Positions 9,901 to 21,390 of a stretch of DNA of 64,000 bases are shown here, piece by piece; the stretch's first letter is position 1; every line of letters starts with the position of its first letter. The DNA lies in the NCBI RefSeq assembly GCF_910596095.1, contig NC_056553.1, forward strand, positions 24,252,725 through 24,316,724. The letters are read 5' to 3'. Source of the stretch: Thunnus maccoyii (lineage: Eukaryota; Chordata; Actinopteri; Scombriformes; Scombridae). The notes under the pieces were generated by a model, which saw only the letters and a program-made list of their open reading frames with translations, had not been told where the DNA came from and did no database searches. The position numbers were made by a program, and so were the translations under genes.

Positions 9901-11255
9901 AAAAGGATTCAAGTGCATTCTCCATCTTTATCTGGGTACCCTGCACCTCCAGATGGTGTTACCATTCTGACCACATCCAGAACATCCGCTCTGAGAGAAC
10001 TGTTCTGTGGACAAATGGGGTCCAACCTGGTATTAGGGAAATGTATGAAACAATATGGCCTGATGAGTGTACTCATCCTCTGGTTTTGTCATAATTAAAA
10101 TTCTAGGGTTACACGTGCTGGCTCACTGGAAGGGGGGGTGTAGCAGTTGCTTGTGTTATCTTCTTTTAATTGAATTTTCAGGTTACTTGACACAAAACAA
10201 ATTTTTAATCACTCTGTTGTTAATTAATTAGGCTATGTTAAATTACAGCTGTAGTAGAAAGTCTGTGCTTGATATTGAGCCTCTAATAATATGAGGTTTC
10301 ATCACTGTAGAACATGCATTCACTGCAATACTGCTCTATCCATGTCTATTCACAGACCTCTTCTGAACATATATAGTGTTGGAATATTTTCACTGTCACA
10401 CCATGAAATAGTCGACCAGATGAATCTCCAGCCATCCATGTGAGTAACTTTCAGAAATACATTACAAAATATAGTCACATACTGTAAAATTACTGCAGTC
10501 CTTCAGTAAGCACTTCCATAGTGAGTATGAAGAGTCTAAGTGGCCACTGAGAGCTTCAGCTGATGGTTCGGTTCACATAGAGGTTATCAGTTTCCAGTGT
10601 GCTAACAGAGAAGTTACCACTTCAATGTATAACTTGTCCTCTTCAAGCAGGTTTATTACTGCTCTTGTGAAAATGTTAGAATGGTTTTATTCAGATAAAA
10701 CGCATTGACAGTCAGACTGAAGGTGAACTAAAACCGCAGTCACCTCCAAGTAATCCACTGTTTCTTTGCAGGTCTGACTGCTGGTCTTATAAAAATGGAT
10801 GGATAATGTAATAATGGATAACAGTACAAGATTAACTAGACTTAAATAGATGTGATAAATAAAGGATAATGTACATTCACACAATGCCAATCCCATCATT
10901 ATAACAACAGGCATACTCACCATTCTGTTTTGAGTTTCTTTTTAACAAAAATGTGGTTTTCATTTAATAATTAATTCCAATTGCTTTTACTTTGCTGTTT
11001 TTTGTTTTTTTTAAATTACTGTTAAGCTATACCAGGGCTGTCAGACTCTAGTCGGGTCTTGACCTGAAGTTGTAAAAGTCTTCATTATCAGGTGGAATAA
11101 ACCTCCCTTCTGACTTGATCTCCTAAATTGCTCTGACATAAAGTCTCTGTCTCAGTTTAAAATTCTCTATGAAGTCAATATTTTCATAAATATATCATCA
11201 TAGTGTTTACTCGGCAAGACGGGCCTTCCATCATGCAACATCAGAGGCCTTATTT
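9901..11255. other. Unassigned AT-rich sequence
   Basis: Short open frames at 9879-10098 and 10687-10923 show no recognisable domain. No RNA gene is seen. Confidence 0.4.
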
Positions 11256-11560
11256 TAAAGGGGAACTCCACCAGTTTTACTTTGGGAGTACTACTGCATA
11301 TGTGAAAAAAAATAAAAAGCTTTGTGTGGCTCCAGATCCCTCTGCATGATAAATTGCCTCAAGTGATGTCACACTGTTGGTTGTGGCTGAATAAGTTTGA
11401 AAATGAAAAAAATCTGGGGGTGTGCGGTTAGAAAGAAGTGATGTTACCAGACCTCTGTAGCTCCTCATCTCTGCCTGAGGCTAGTAGCTCATAAGCCACG
11501 ACACCTGAATTTGTAAGGTCGAGTCACTCGAGTTGAGTTGCACTGGGGGTAATGTAGGCA
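11256..11560. repeat. Dispersed fish repeat (AAGGGGAACTCCACC type), probable MITE
   Basis: TAAAGGGGAACTCCACCAG, GGGAGTACTACTGCATATG and GTGGCTCCAGATC are a word order I associate with a common fish non-autonomous DNA element. The right end is unclear, and the next 200 bases may belong to it. Confidence 0.5.
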
Positions 11561-12110
11561 CCATGTTTTGACAAGGAAGGACAGAGTATGGAATAAAGAA
11601 TACAATATCTTTGCTTCTGCTGCATCAAATTTTACTTTCACCTTTAAAAAAATAAACTGTCCTTCATGGGTCTGAAACTGTAAAGAATACTGCCAATTTA
11701 GAATTACACTCTTATAAGTCCCTCCCTATATTGACCACGTGACAAGGTGACACCCAGTGCAAACACTGGACTACAGTAATAATAACACATTGAAATGGCT
11801 CTTACAGCCACTATTTGAGTATTTACAGTACATGATGTGCAAAGGTGTTGTTCCCAGTAAGTATTGATTTGGTGATTTGCAAGTCAACAGAAATTCAGTG
11901 GTTGGTTCAGTGATTTTGTTTGTCTTTTAGATGTCAAGGTTACACACAACCAATGTTTTATGTAGTTATGATATGCCAAATTTGAATATAGTCATGGAAA
12001 ATGCTGATGAAAACCATTGACTTTTCAACTAAATTTAGACTATTTTGATTTACCCCGTAAATCACCAAAATGCTTACTGGGTTGTCAAAATCCTGTACAT
12101 ATAGTCTGGA
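11561..12110. other. Unassigned AT-rich sequence
   Basis: No gene recognised. The stretch may include the end of the preceding repeat. Confidence 0.4.
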
Positions 12111-12731
12111 TCACTCTCTATAGTCTCTGTCAGCCTGTCTTTATGTCTGCCCACTCATGTGCCTGGTTTATAAAATTTTAAATGGCTCCTCCTCCACTAT
12201 GTGACTTTGTGTTCACTCACTCAATAAGTTCTATTACATCCTCCAGAATATCCTCTATACGAGATTGTACCATACCATTTCATCGCACTGCATTTGGGCT
12301 GTCAGCTTTCTGTGTGAAAGCCACAACTCAGATGAATGCCCTACCTGATGATATGAAGAACTGCAGTTCTATCAATACATTCAAGGCCAAATTAAAAAAA
12401 TTACTAAAGACCAATCAGCTGTGTGACCACTGAGTCTAATTTACATTATTAATTTCTAATTGACATTGTGGGTGTATGTGCTGTGCTGTTGTGTGTAGCT
12501 TTGTATTTTGTATGGTGTGTTCTGTGTGGGGTTTTTTTGTTTGTTTTGGTTTGGTTTTTTGTTTTTTTTTGTTTTTTGCTTTGCACTGTTTGTTATTGTG
12601 CTGTTGTATGTTTTGATTGTGGGGGACTACGGATGCAAATTAGCTTGGAGCTAACTCTGGTGCAGTGCATCTTTAATGTTTAAAACTGCACACTGTCCCA
12701 GTCAATAAATCAACCCAAATCAAATCAAATC
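12111..12731 (+). pseudogene. LINE 3' end (ORF2 C-terminus and 3' UTR)
   Basis: A frame to the stop at 12433 encodes the typical C-terminal tail of an L2/Rex1-like ORF2: DCTIPFHRTAFGLSAFCVKA, then NALPDDMKNCSSINTFKAKL and KKLLKTNQLCDH. A 3' UTR follows with a GT/T-rich stretch, the block GGGGGACTACGGATGCAAAT, and a terminal AAATC repeat (CCCAAATCAAATCAAATC) at 12714-12731 typical of LINE 3' ends. Sequence 5' of about 12180 continues in another frame (CLVYKILNG), so a frameshift is present. The copy is 5'-truncated, as is usual for LINE insertions. Confidence 0.85.
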
Positions 12732-12863
12732 CTAAGTGTCTTAGTGTCTATCAGCTTCCTGTAAATTGCTGTGAGTAACAGCTTCAGCCAAATGCCTAAA
12801 ATGTTAATGTATCTTTTTGTCTATTTAAGTGACCTGTACGATTGCACATTCTGCCTCACACCC

Positions 12864-12932
12864 TCCACACACACACACACACACGCACGAATGCACGCAC
12901 ACATACACGTACACACACATACACACACACAA
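12864..12932. repeat. (CA)n microsatellite, interrupted
   Basis: About 69 bases of CA repeats are interrupted by GCACGAATG and a few single changes. Confidence 0.95.
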
Positions 12933-14175
12933 CTGCTGACTAATGTTGACAAGTGGCCCAGCTGACATTGCTTGTTTGGCTCCTGCCTCTAATTAAAAAA
13001 CATCCGGGTGTCTGATTTCCGTCCACTTCTTCCCCAACTGGCTGATCCATACTGAACTCCCGCAAGATTAAAAATGTAAAGTGGTTCGCTTGAGGCAGCC
13101 GCAGAGCCCTCATCTCTTCTAGTGGTGTGGTTTCATAAAAGTAATTCAGTTATTGATTCACCAGTCAAAAGTGATATGTGTTGGAGACTTGAGGGCTCTG
13201 GCAAGGTTGATCTATAGACGAGGTGAAGCTAAAAGAGACACAAGTGGGTGATGCAGAGAGAAAAAGATGGGAAAGAGGAAAGAAGGGAAGTTCAAGTAAT
13301 TAAGTCACGAATGTCACTTTGACGACTCGGCATGGAGGTGATATGACAACTGCTTTACTTTCAGAAAAAAAGATGTTGACAGCTCCTTTAACATGAATAT
13401 CTAATCATTCTTAGAGATAGAGACAGAACTGACACCACTGAACAATCTTATTCCTCACATTTGATATCTGACGAGGTTGTTTTGAGGTAAAAAAAAAAAA
13501 AAAAAAATCCTTTTTCCTTGAATGAACTGCCGAATATGAACTCATTACCTGTGAAGAGTGGTTAATATCAAGAGAGACTAGGTTCCTGAATTCAAAGCGT
13601 TATTGATCAAGCATTCATCAAACTTTGATGTAGTCTCTATTTGAGGCTATAACGTCCAGTTATGAGCAAGAATGCAGTAAACACCCATGGGTATCCAAAC
13701 AGAGCCTTGATGCAAGTGGTGGAGTCAGAAGTGATGCAATGCAAATCAGCAACCAGGTTGAAGATAGAGGCACTGCCGATTGAGTTGATAAAGAGTGCAT
13801 CCAGCTGTGACTGGTTAACAGAGAAAGTGTGCACATCCACTTTTTTCATTCAGTGAATTATAGGTATAGTCACTGTATTATACTGTTAATAATGCTGCTA
13901 CCAGCCTATTATGTGCATTGCAACAGCAGAATTCAGGTAATGCTGCTCTATAGAAAGAAAGAAAAAACAAACAAGCAAAAAATTCAGTGAAAAATCTATT
14001 ATTCTGTTCTTCTTACAGATAAAAAGCTAGAAAATATGACAGAGAGCCCTACAATAACCAGAATGCATTGCACACAATGCCTTCCCAGAGTACTCCTTTT
14101 ATTGGCTCCTCCTGACAAGGGCTTTAGCTGAGAGTGTTTTTACAAATGGCAACTTTCCAGAAATGATGCAGGTGA
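12933..14175. other. Unassigned sequence with a poly(A) run
   Basis: A 19-base A run lies at 13489-13507. Bases 12960-13130 are less AT-rich and of mixed composition, which could mark a conserved non-coding element, but I have no alignment to test that. Overlapping open frames on both strands at 13637-13856 carry no domain. Confidence 0.4.
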
Positions 14176-14465
14176 AACAAAAAGCCTGACAAATTGTGTC
14201 TGATCCTATTCATCCCCCTTTTAATGAATTCATAAAACTGCCCTCAGGAAGACTCTATAGAGCTGCTGCAGCAACCAAGAACATTTACAAATAGTCTTTT
14301 ATACCAAATGCAATAAACACCATTCACACTGAAACCATGTCCGTTATCGCTGTCTGTACTGTGCATGTTGTGTTATTTATTATTGTATGTATTGTGATTT
14401 ACTATGATGTGTTTTAACCAACCTGTGAAGCCAAAGGCAAATTTCCACATCTGTGGACGATAAAG

Positions 14466-14508
<43 letters not shown>
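14176..14508 (+). pseudogene. LINE 3' end with (ATT)n terminus
   Basis: Broken frames read DPIHPPFNEFIKLPSGRLYR and then SFIPNAI. This is the widespread LINE ORF2 C-terminal pattern DPSHPLHxxFxxLPSGRR...NSFxPxAI. The 3' UTR ends GTGGACGATAAAGATT and passes directly into an ATT repeat of 43 bases (14466-14508), consistent with the 3'-end microsatellite of this kind of LINE. A stop (TAG) lies before SFIPNAI and the 5' part is missing. The related minus-strand copy is at 22690-23210. Confidence 0.8.
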
Positions 14509-14509
<1 letters not shown>

Positions 14510-15884
14510 GGAAATTAAGTGTGTTGCATTTTGCATGATTTGGCAGATCCTTGCATTTGGAGGTAGAGGGATATTTCAATACAGTTAGAGGGCTGTGAAA
14601 TGTACACACATGAACTAGAGCAATAGAAATCAAGTTAAAATTAGCCTTCAAATTGAGAGATAGTGAGTGACTAGGGTTCTATGAATTCTGAATGACCACC
14701 AGATATATTATTCAGGCATTAACATGGCTGATATGTGTCCAGTGTAAGCAGCCAGGGGGAAAGATAGAGGGATGCTGGAGCAACAAACTGACAGGGCTGT
14801 GAAGGGGAGTAGAAATGTCAGTGGTCGTGGGTTAGGACAGGGGGCCTTGGGGATTGTGCCAGTCATGCTCAAACAGAATGTTAAGTTACTCTTTAAACTT
14901 GGCTGATAAAATGATGCAAACCCAAAGGGATGAACGACAGTCAGTGAAAAGTCTGTAAGGAAAAAAAATAAGCAGAAATATTTACAGATCGAAATGTCAA
15001 AAAGGCTCCAAACTGTGACACCGCCTTCATCCATCGACCTACTTCCTCAGAGTAAGAGTCGGTATGTTTGCGGCTCCACTTCCTGATAAGATTGATCTTG
15101 TGCTGCATGTGACTGACATCCAAACGTGAGTCAGGTTTCTGTGTTGGGATTATTAATCATGTGTGCTGGATAAGGAGTTGCCGGGGTTTGGATCTATAGC
15201 AGCTTGCTGAGGCTCTGCACAGTTGCTTAGCACAGTGGAAAATGATAACTTTCAGTGAATGTGAAATGTATGTAAAGTTTATTCTTGTCAGGATCTAAAA
15301 GCCTTTGAAAGAGCATTTTGTCTATCACAGCACAATGAAACCTTCCACTGCTTCTTCTCTATTGCAAAGAAAAATCTGCAGTGCCAAACACATGCCTGAA
15401 CAATAAAGAGAATTAATAAAAATGTGCAAAAATAGTGTTTAAAAGCTGTCTTCATGTCAGAGGAAGACAACATGGTGGGCTCACTGTTGATGTCTCCCGC
15501 TGAGTTTCTATTCATGTGGTGCTGAATGTGAAAAATAAATAATGCACTACACTATTAACCCAAAATTTCTATCCTGTCTCCATCATTTCCCATCTGTTTT
15601 CCCAGATATAAACCACCATGGTGTTTACATTTAGAGATTGCATAAAGAAGATAAACCAACAAAGCACCATTGAACTAAATTGATAAAATATCTCTGGGAT
15701 CAAATACTGAGACCTCTCGTCAAGTAGAAGTTTGGGGAAGGATCGGATAGAAATCCAATATATTTATACTTTTGTAGAACACTTTCATGTTTTGGCAGTA
15801 CAGGCAACTCTCAACATTATGACAGAATCACAGTGCAGTAAAAAACATACCTTTAAAAATGTTTTCTTAGGTTTGATAACTGAC

Positions 15885-15887
<3 letters not shown>
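14509..15887. other. Unassigned AT-rich sequence
   Basis: No gene or classified element recognised. Short minus-strand open frames at 14708-15034 and 15288-15515 lack any domain. Confidence 0.4.
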
Positions 15888-15960
<73 letters not shown>

Positions 15961-15961
15961 G
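15888..15961. repeat. Compound (TA)n(TG)n(TA)n microsatellite
   Basis: About 37 bases of alternating A and T are followed by about 26 bases of TG and 10 bases of TA. All are alternating purine-pyrimidine. Confidence 0.97.
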
Positions 15962-16664
15962 TGAAACTACAATGGTTACAGAGGCAATATATTTTCAATC
16001 TAATGTACCACGCTGACCAATGCAATTGGTGAGCCTATTGAGGAGAGGGTTTGACATGCACTGCATTAAGCCTCCTTTAATAATTGATATTCTGCTTACA
16101 CAGCACAGCAAACACCTGTTTTGTATATTGTTACTCATCAGCTAAAGTACATTCATAACACACCCTGCGAGGCTGCCACTCCTTGCTGTTTGATGTTCTG
16201 CTCACAGGTCACACTGGACATCTCAGCTGGTCCACTGTTTATACTGTAGAGAGTGTACAGAGACAGAAAAGATAAACCATAATTGTGACCTCTCCACAAA
16301 CAAGCTCTCCTATAAATTTGGCATCTGGTGCTCTTTTTCTTTGGCACACACATCTGATACACAGGCAGCAAACTGCTGTGTCATGCTCTGCCTGACAAAG
16401 TGAATCCATGTGATAAAGTTTTACTGTAGCTCTTGAGTTTGTTTTGAAACTTAAGTGCTAAAATCTCTTACAAATCAAATCCAAATAAAGAATCTTTTAA
16501 AAACCCGGACCGGGCTGCATCCTTCAGTGTGCACCAATATCAAGACTATGTAACTTCTGAAAGAGAAAATAACACATTATTCTGTTTAAAATGAGAAGTT
16601 GATTTTGTTAGCAGTAGAACACACCTTTGCTCAATTCAATACACTCAGGTGTTTTACTGCTAGA
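15962..16664. other. Unassigned AT-rich sequence
   Basis: Nothing recognised. Confidence 0.4.
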
Positions 16665-17409
16665 GCTTTAAAGGAGAATTCCAGCAATACAAAAAAGTTG
16701 TATTAAGCTTTTTGACTAACTTCTTGACTTTGTACAACATTGTACATTGTAAATAACTTTAGTAAAAAGACAAAAGGTCGTGATATGTAGCACAACAAGC
16801 TAACAAAGCTCTGTAAACAGAACCACATTGCTGCGCAGGCTCAGTGGCATCTTCCTTATACAGAACTACCATAGCAACCACGTGATCGCTGTTATTAATG
16901 TTTGTGTAACATCGTGAGTAAAGTCACTAAACACGATCTCAACAGTACACTCTAGCGTCGACAAACCTCTCCCCTAATTCATTCATGCATGAAAAGAAAT
17001 AAAATTACAGCTCTAAAATTAACAATGTTAATACACTGAGTTCACATGTGTTTTTAAGTAACTTCACATTTACAGCAGCAGAAGTACACAGAGCAAAGAA
17101 CATGCATACCTTCCCGGGAAAAGTCCATGACAAAAACAGGAAGTAAGAAGAAAAGCCCAAAGAAGTACGACAAGTCACTATACTTCCTGCTATAACGCAT
17201 AATATCTCTAATCTTTACATGAAACCAGATTTACTTACACGACTGCATAAAAACATATCAACAACACTTAAGGAACATAGGAAGCATGACAGCAGCGCTT
17301 CAGTCCTTAAAGGATTTTACCACGATGTTTAATGCTGTTCATAATACAGCACAAAAACACCACACTGCTACATTTGGAGCCATTTCTCAACAACCTAAAG
17401 TGCCCATAC
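16665..17409. repeat. Probable decayed MITE or composite repeat
   Basis: It opens with TTTAAAGGAGAATTCCAGC, a form typical of fish non-autonomous DNA element termini. I do not find a matching inverted end within the stretch, so the border is nominal. Confidence 0.35.
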
Positions 17410-17672
17410 TGTTTGGGGCTGAGTAACATGTCACAGTGCGACGGTGTGGCTCATTGATATGTTTTTAAATAGAGTTCTACGGCAAAGAGAAAAAAAGATA
17501 CATCAGGATTTAGATACACACAATACAGTTATTGATTTACCAGTCAAGGTTGGATACACACAATACAATATACAATACTAGGATTAGTTCATTGTAGGTT
17601 TGGCTTTGCACATGAGATTTGTTGACAATAAGAAAAATATAGAAACTTGGCAGCCTTACTCTTTAATGGTAA
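17410..17672. mobile_element. Short non-autonomous element, family F, copy 1
   Basis: The copy includes GTGTGGCTCATTGATATG, GATACACACAATAC, GGTTTGGCTTTGCACATGAG and TTGTTGACAATAAGAAAAAT, and ends GCAGCCTTACTCTTTAA. The same order occurs at 26855-27078. The end reads as a TIR (TTAAAG) when reverse-complemented. No coding capacity is seen. Confidence 0.7.
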
Positions 17673-17738
17673 GTGTTCATTTGGGCTCCTGACTGTTGTT
17701 TTAGGACAGACTTGAAATATTGTGAAACTATCCTTTAA
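17673..17738. mobile_element. Foldback MITE right-end fragment (copy E)
   Basis: TGTTCATTTGGGCTCCTGAC, TGTTTTAGGACAGACTTG and TGAAACTATCCTTTAA match the right terminus of the foldback MITE at 31330-31869. It directly abuts the family F element. Confidence 0.75.
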
Positions 17739-18275
17739 GATAACAAGGCATTACGACTCCTTACAAACCAAATCCAAATGAACAATCTTGCAGAGTGTAT
17801 ATCCCAGTCTGGGCTACATTATATAGAGAGCACACCGATGTGTTGATTAAGACAAGAAAATAAATGGTTTAATGACAGCAGAGCAATTAGTAGTTGCTCG
17901 CGATGACCTCTAAAGCAATGTGAAATGAATAAAAAGTGAGGAAGCAGAGTGTGTGAGTCATGACTTATTCCTCTTCTGGCTCCAGTTAGACGAAAGGAGA
18001 GAATTCATCTAGTATTTTTTCTGATGCTGGTATCACAGGAGACAGGGGTCTGAAGAGTTGACAATTAAAAGCATCTCTTTCAAAAGGCACAGCTTCAATC
18101 AATGAGTGCTAATCAGAGCTGCCGAGAGCCCTTCATGTCACTGAGATCCCGCTGCCTTCGGTGCAGCAGGACTCTACAAGAGACATTGATCACTGTAAGC
18201 CGGTGCCTGCCTTACAGTGTCTTTGGACAAATCACAGACTAATTGCTATGGCAAAGCACACATGATGATGAACAA

Positions 18276-18277
<2 letters not shown>
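17739..18277. other. Unassigned sequence, possible conserved non-coding element
   Basis: The segment 18100-18250 is of balanced composition, not repeat-like, and without an open frame of note. I flag it as a candidate for cross-species comparison only. Confidence 0.35.

Positions 18278-18306
<29 letters not shown>
18278..18306. repeat. Poly(T) run, 29 bases
   Basis: An uninterrupted run of T. It is flanked by GAACAAAG and GATAATGAACAAAG, so a short word is repeated on both sides. This could be an inserted A/T tail on the minus strand, but no element body is recognisable. Confidence 0.9.
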
Positions 18307-18468
18307 GATAATGAACAAAGATGAGAGCGAGCGAAAGAGCAGGAGAAGTGTCAAATCATCAGCATGGCTTTGGGACAACCAGACAGTGGCTGCTTATTAA
18401 TTGTACTCCCACAACCCCACATATATCCTCACTACCCCCCCACAGAGCTAATCTATTCCCTCCATCCC

Positions 18469-18547
18469 TGTGTGTGTGTGTGTGAGATATCCTGCTGTTA
18501 CTAACTCTATTTCATGCTGGTCCTGCCAAAAGTCTTGCCAGGACTGC

Positions 18548-18612
<65 letters not shown>
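18469..18612. repeat. (TG)n microsatellites
   Basis: A short TG run at 18469-18484 and a perfect run of 62 bases at 18551-18612. Confidence 0.97.
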
Positions 18613-18616
<4 letters not shown>

Positions 18617-18949
18617 ATATGTCTAGGTATGCTGTAGTTATAATATTTATGTTAACGTCAGGTTAATAATGGGATTAGTAAACTGTTCTTACCACATTAT
18701 AGAGTCAATTCACTCAAGTCACATAGTAAATCTTTTTTTAGACCCAGTGGTATCTCATTGTTAATTGTGGTTTTATTTGTCCACATTAATTTATAACTGT
18801 CTCTAAGTGTTATGCTGCCACATCAATACAATTGAAGTAAACTGTTGCTGTTAGTGGTGTTAAAAAGCAAAAAAAAAAGAAGAGAAAGAAGTCTAAATTG
18901 ACTCAAATCCCACTATGTATGGTTTTCACTGAATTTCTACAAAAAACAG
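18613..18949. other. Unassigned AT-rich sequence
   Basis: Nothing recognised. Confidence 0.4.
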
Positions 18950-19280
18950 GCCTCCTACCTGTGATTACACATGTATCAATAGACATGCAATCACATCCTA
19001 AGTACCACTTCATCTCCTTTCAGTAATCACATGTTATCTACCACTTCAACTCCTTTTAGTAACTGCACTTTAACCTTCACTTGAGGTAAATGTTGAAGTG
19101 TGGTTACTAGTTTGGCTTCTACGACACTTACACTGTGCTTACGCTTCAACTGATATCAACCGGCCTTTCATCTCCTTCCTCTTCAACTCCATTCAACATT
19201 TCTGCTCCGGCTGAAACTCCCACTCCTTTCAGGAATTCAACTGTAAATTGCAACTTCAAGTCTTTTCAGTGCTTTAATTT
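18950..19280. repeat. Degenerate tandem of CTTCAACTCCTTTCAG-like units
   Basis: Variants of ACTTCAACTCCTTTCAGTAA recur at about 19006, 19041, 19187, 19221 and 19253, with spacing from about 35 to 145 bases. Between them lies GAAGTGTGGTTACTAG. Units are imperfect and the array is old. Confidence 0.5.
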
Positions 19281-19344
19281 TAGCTAACACTGTCATGTAA
19301 ACAGATTTCATATTCTATACTATTCTATACCAGTAAAGAAAATA

Positions 19345-19850
19345 TATAGGATTTGCTTGCAGTAATTCTCCTGTTCGTACTGACCATTAGAGGATCTGCT
19401 TCAAATATGCTTGCAATGTAAGTGATGGTTTAGTCAAATAAAGTGGATTTACAGTTGTTTTGAATAAAGTTTGTGTCTCAATGGATAGTGTTTTCCTGTT
19501 CAGCTGCAGACGAATAAAAAGAGGGACTTTGGCACTAAAAAGACTGTAATGTTGAAATATATCTACTTGATTTGACTCATTTGGACGCTGAAGCCTCATA
19601 ATAGCTTCAGATAAACTTTAAAATACATTTTCGCACAGAAGGAGGACTGTGGATTTTGTCCCTCATCACTTACATTGTAAGTGCATTATGAAGGGATCTT
19701 CTAATGATCCGTATGAACAGGAGGAATGATTACAGTGAGCAAAATCTATTTAAAAAAACACACACACACACACACAAAATGTGCTGATGTTCATTTGGAT
19801 ACCTGACATTTGTTTTAAGACAGAATTGAAAAAATGTGGATCTATTAACA
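19345..19850. mobile_element. Foldback MITE, copy B (left end truncated)
   Basis: The remnant left arm starts CTTGCAGTAATTCTCCTG, with TGACCATTAGAGGATC and CTTGCAATGTAAGTGATG. The core GACTTGATTTGACTCATTTG and the complete right arm (CACTTACATTGTAAGTGC ... GTTTTAAGACAGAATTG) are present. A CA microsatellite (19758-19776) has expanded within the right arm. Confidence 0.8.
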
Positions 19851-20189
19851 AAGATTTGAAGATGGACAACTCAGACAAAGTTGGGAGTTTGGGAAGCAGT
19901 TAAACATGCTCTTGTTTCATATATTATTGTGTCTTCCACTCACACTACTGTTTAAAATAACTCAGTAAAAGAGTACATTTTCTGGAAATGAATATTTTCA
20001 AAAATGGTGTCAATAATTGCTGTTTTTTATTTCAGTGCTTCAGTGTTTTATTTTTGTGCTACAAATGTCCAACGTCTGCAGCAGCAGGGTTGCCAAGAAA
20101 AATTAAAATAATACAGCTCTGTCCTAACTATCCTAACCTTCCCTGTCCTAACAAGCTGGTAACCCACCTACAAGAATTTCATTAGAGAT
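19851..20189. other. Unassigned AT-rich sequence
   Basis: Nothing recognised. The short open frame at 19988-20185 has no domain. Confidence 0.4.
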
Positions 20190-21390
20190 GGCTCTTAAGA
20201 CTTTTAGGCTACAGTCACACTGCAGATGAATGTGTCCCAGTTCTCAGTCCCCTCACATGTGACACAGATCTGATGCTTTTTAATCAGTGTGAACAGCTAA
20301 AAGCTGCACTTGTTTTTTTTTTAAGTTTTTTATTCCATCCGGACCACATGGATATGTAACGCATGGTGCCAAATCTGATCCCGGAGGCAAGTAACCTACA
20401 TGCATCTTGCATTTGAACACTCCAATCATAATTTGTCAGAGTTACAGTGACAATAAGTAAATCTTACATCATTCACTCAAGGGAGCTGGCACACTTTAGC
20501 AGCTTGGCTGAGCCAGCGTTAAGGACAGTGAGACAAATCAATAAAAAGTAAATACTTTCCAGAGGAACCTCCATTCACTTTGACATCACATACACATTTA
20601 GAATATGCAATAAAAATTTCTGTTTGACCAAATTCAGATTGCCTACACATACATCTGCCCACACTGTAGGCGACTTAACATGCAGTGCACACATAACACT
20701 TTTCAGAGGCTTTTCCACCCTGACAAGAATAAAATTCCTGGGGAAATACTGGTGTGTGTAATGGTGAATGCATCTGTTAGGAGGAGGATTTGTGTGTATC
20801 ACCATATGTATCTACAAAACAGTCAGTGTAAGGCTGTACTGAGACCAAATCAGGCTTTGCGCCGCACCTCTGCAGGGTTGTGCGGAGGTGTGGGTATGTT
20901 TATTAGTAACCAGTCAGAAAATACATTTTATTCCTCTCATTCACTGACTTTCTCGCTCCCTTCATTCAGTCTCTAGCTCGCTTGACCACCGTTGCTCTCT
21001 CTCTCTCTCTTTTGCTGGTGCTCTCTGCTCGCTTTCTCTCTTGTCTTTTCTAAAATGAGTCGGGAAGCTGTCAGAAAAGACTAACTTTACTTTTAATGTT
21101 ATCAAACGAAGAGAAATGTCCTCCCCTCGTCCCAGTAACGTCATTGTCCTCCCTCATGGCAGGGTTGTAATGCTCTGATCAGTCTGATCACTGGCTGTGA
21201 TTGGACCGCAACATGACGTCAGGTTGCATTTCTCCAAAAGTTGATTCTGGTTCAACTTACTCACCGCAGGCCGCTGGTGCACCCCTGCAGCCCCCATCCC
21301 CACAGCCTTAACACACTACCCCCATTCAAATGAACGGGAGAACCGGTGTTTTCACCGCAATGCCCAATTTGGTGTGAATTCAGCTTAAGG
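20190..21390. repeat. Probable composite of MITE-like repeats
   Basis: The left part (GGCTACAGTCACACTGCAG, GATCTGATGCTTTTTAATC) and the right end (TTTTCACCGCAATGCCC, TTTGGTGTGAATTCAGC) use wording I associate with ends of fish hAT-type non-autonomous elements. A CT run (20994-21010) and a perfect CRE-like octamer TGACGTCA (21214-21221) lie inside. No matched terminal inverted repeats were verified. Confidence 0.4.

Noticed and set aside
12468-12683. Cys/Phe/Val-rich open frame that looks like a membrane protein
   Set aside because: It is the GT- and T-rich 3' UTR of the LINE ending at 12731.
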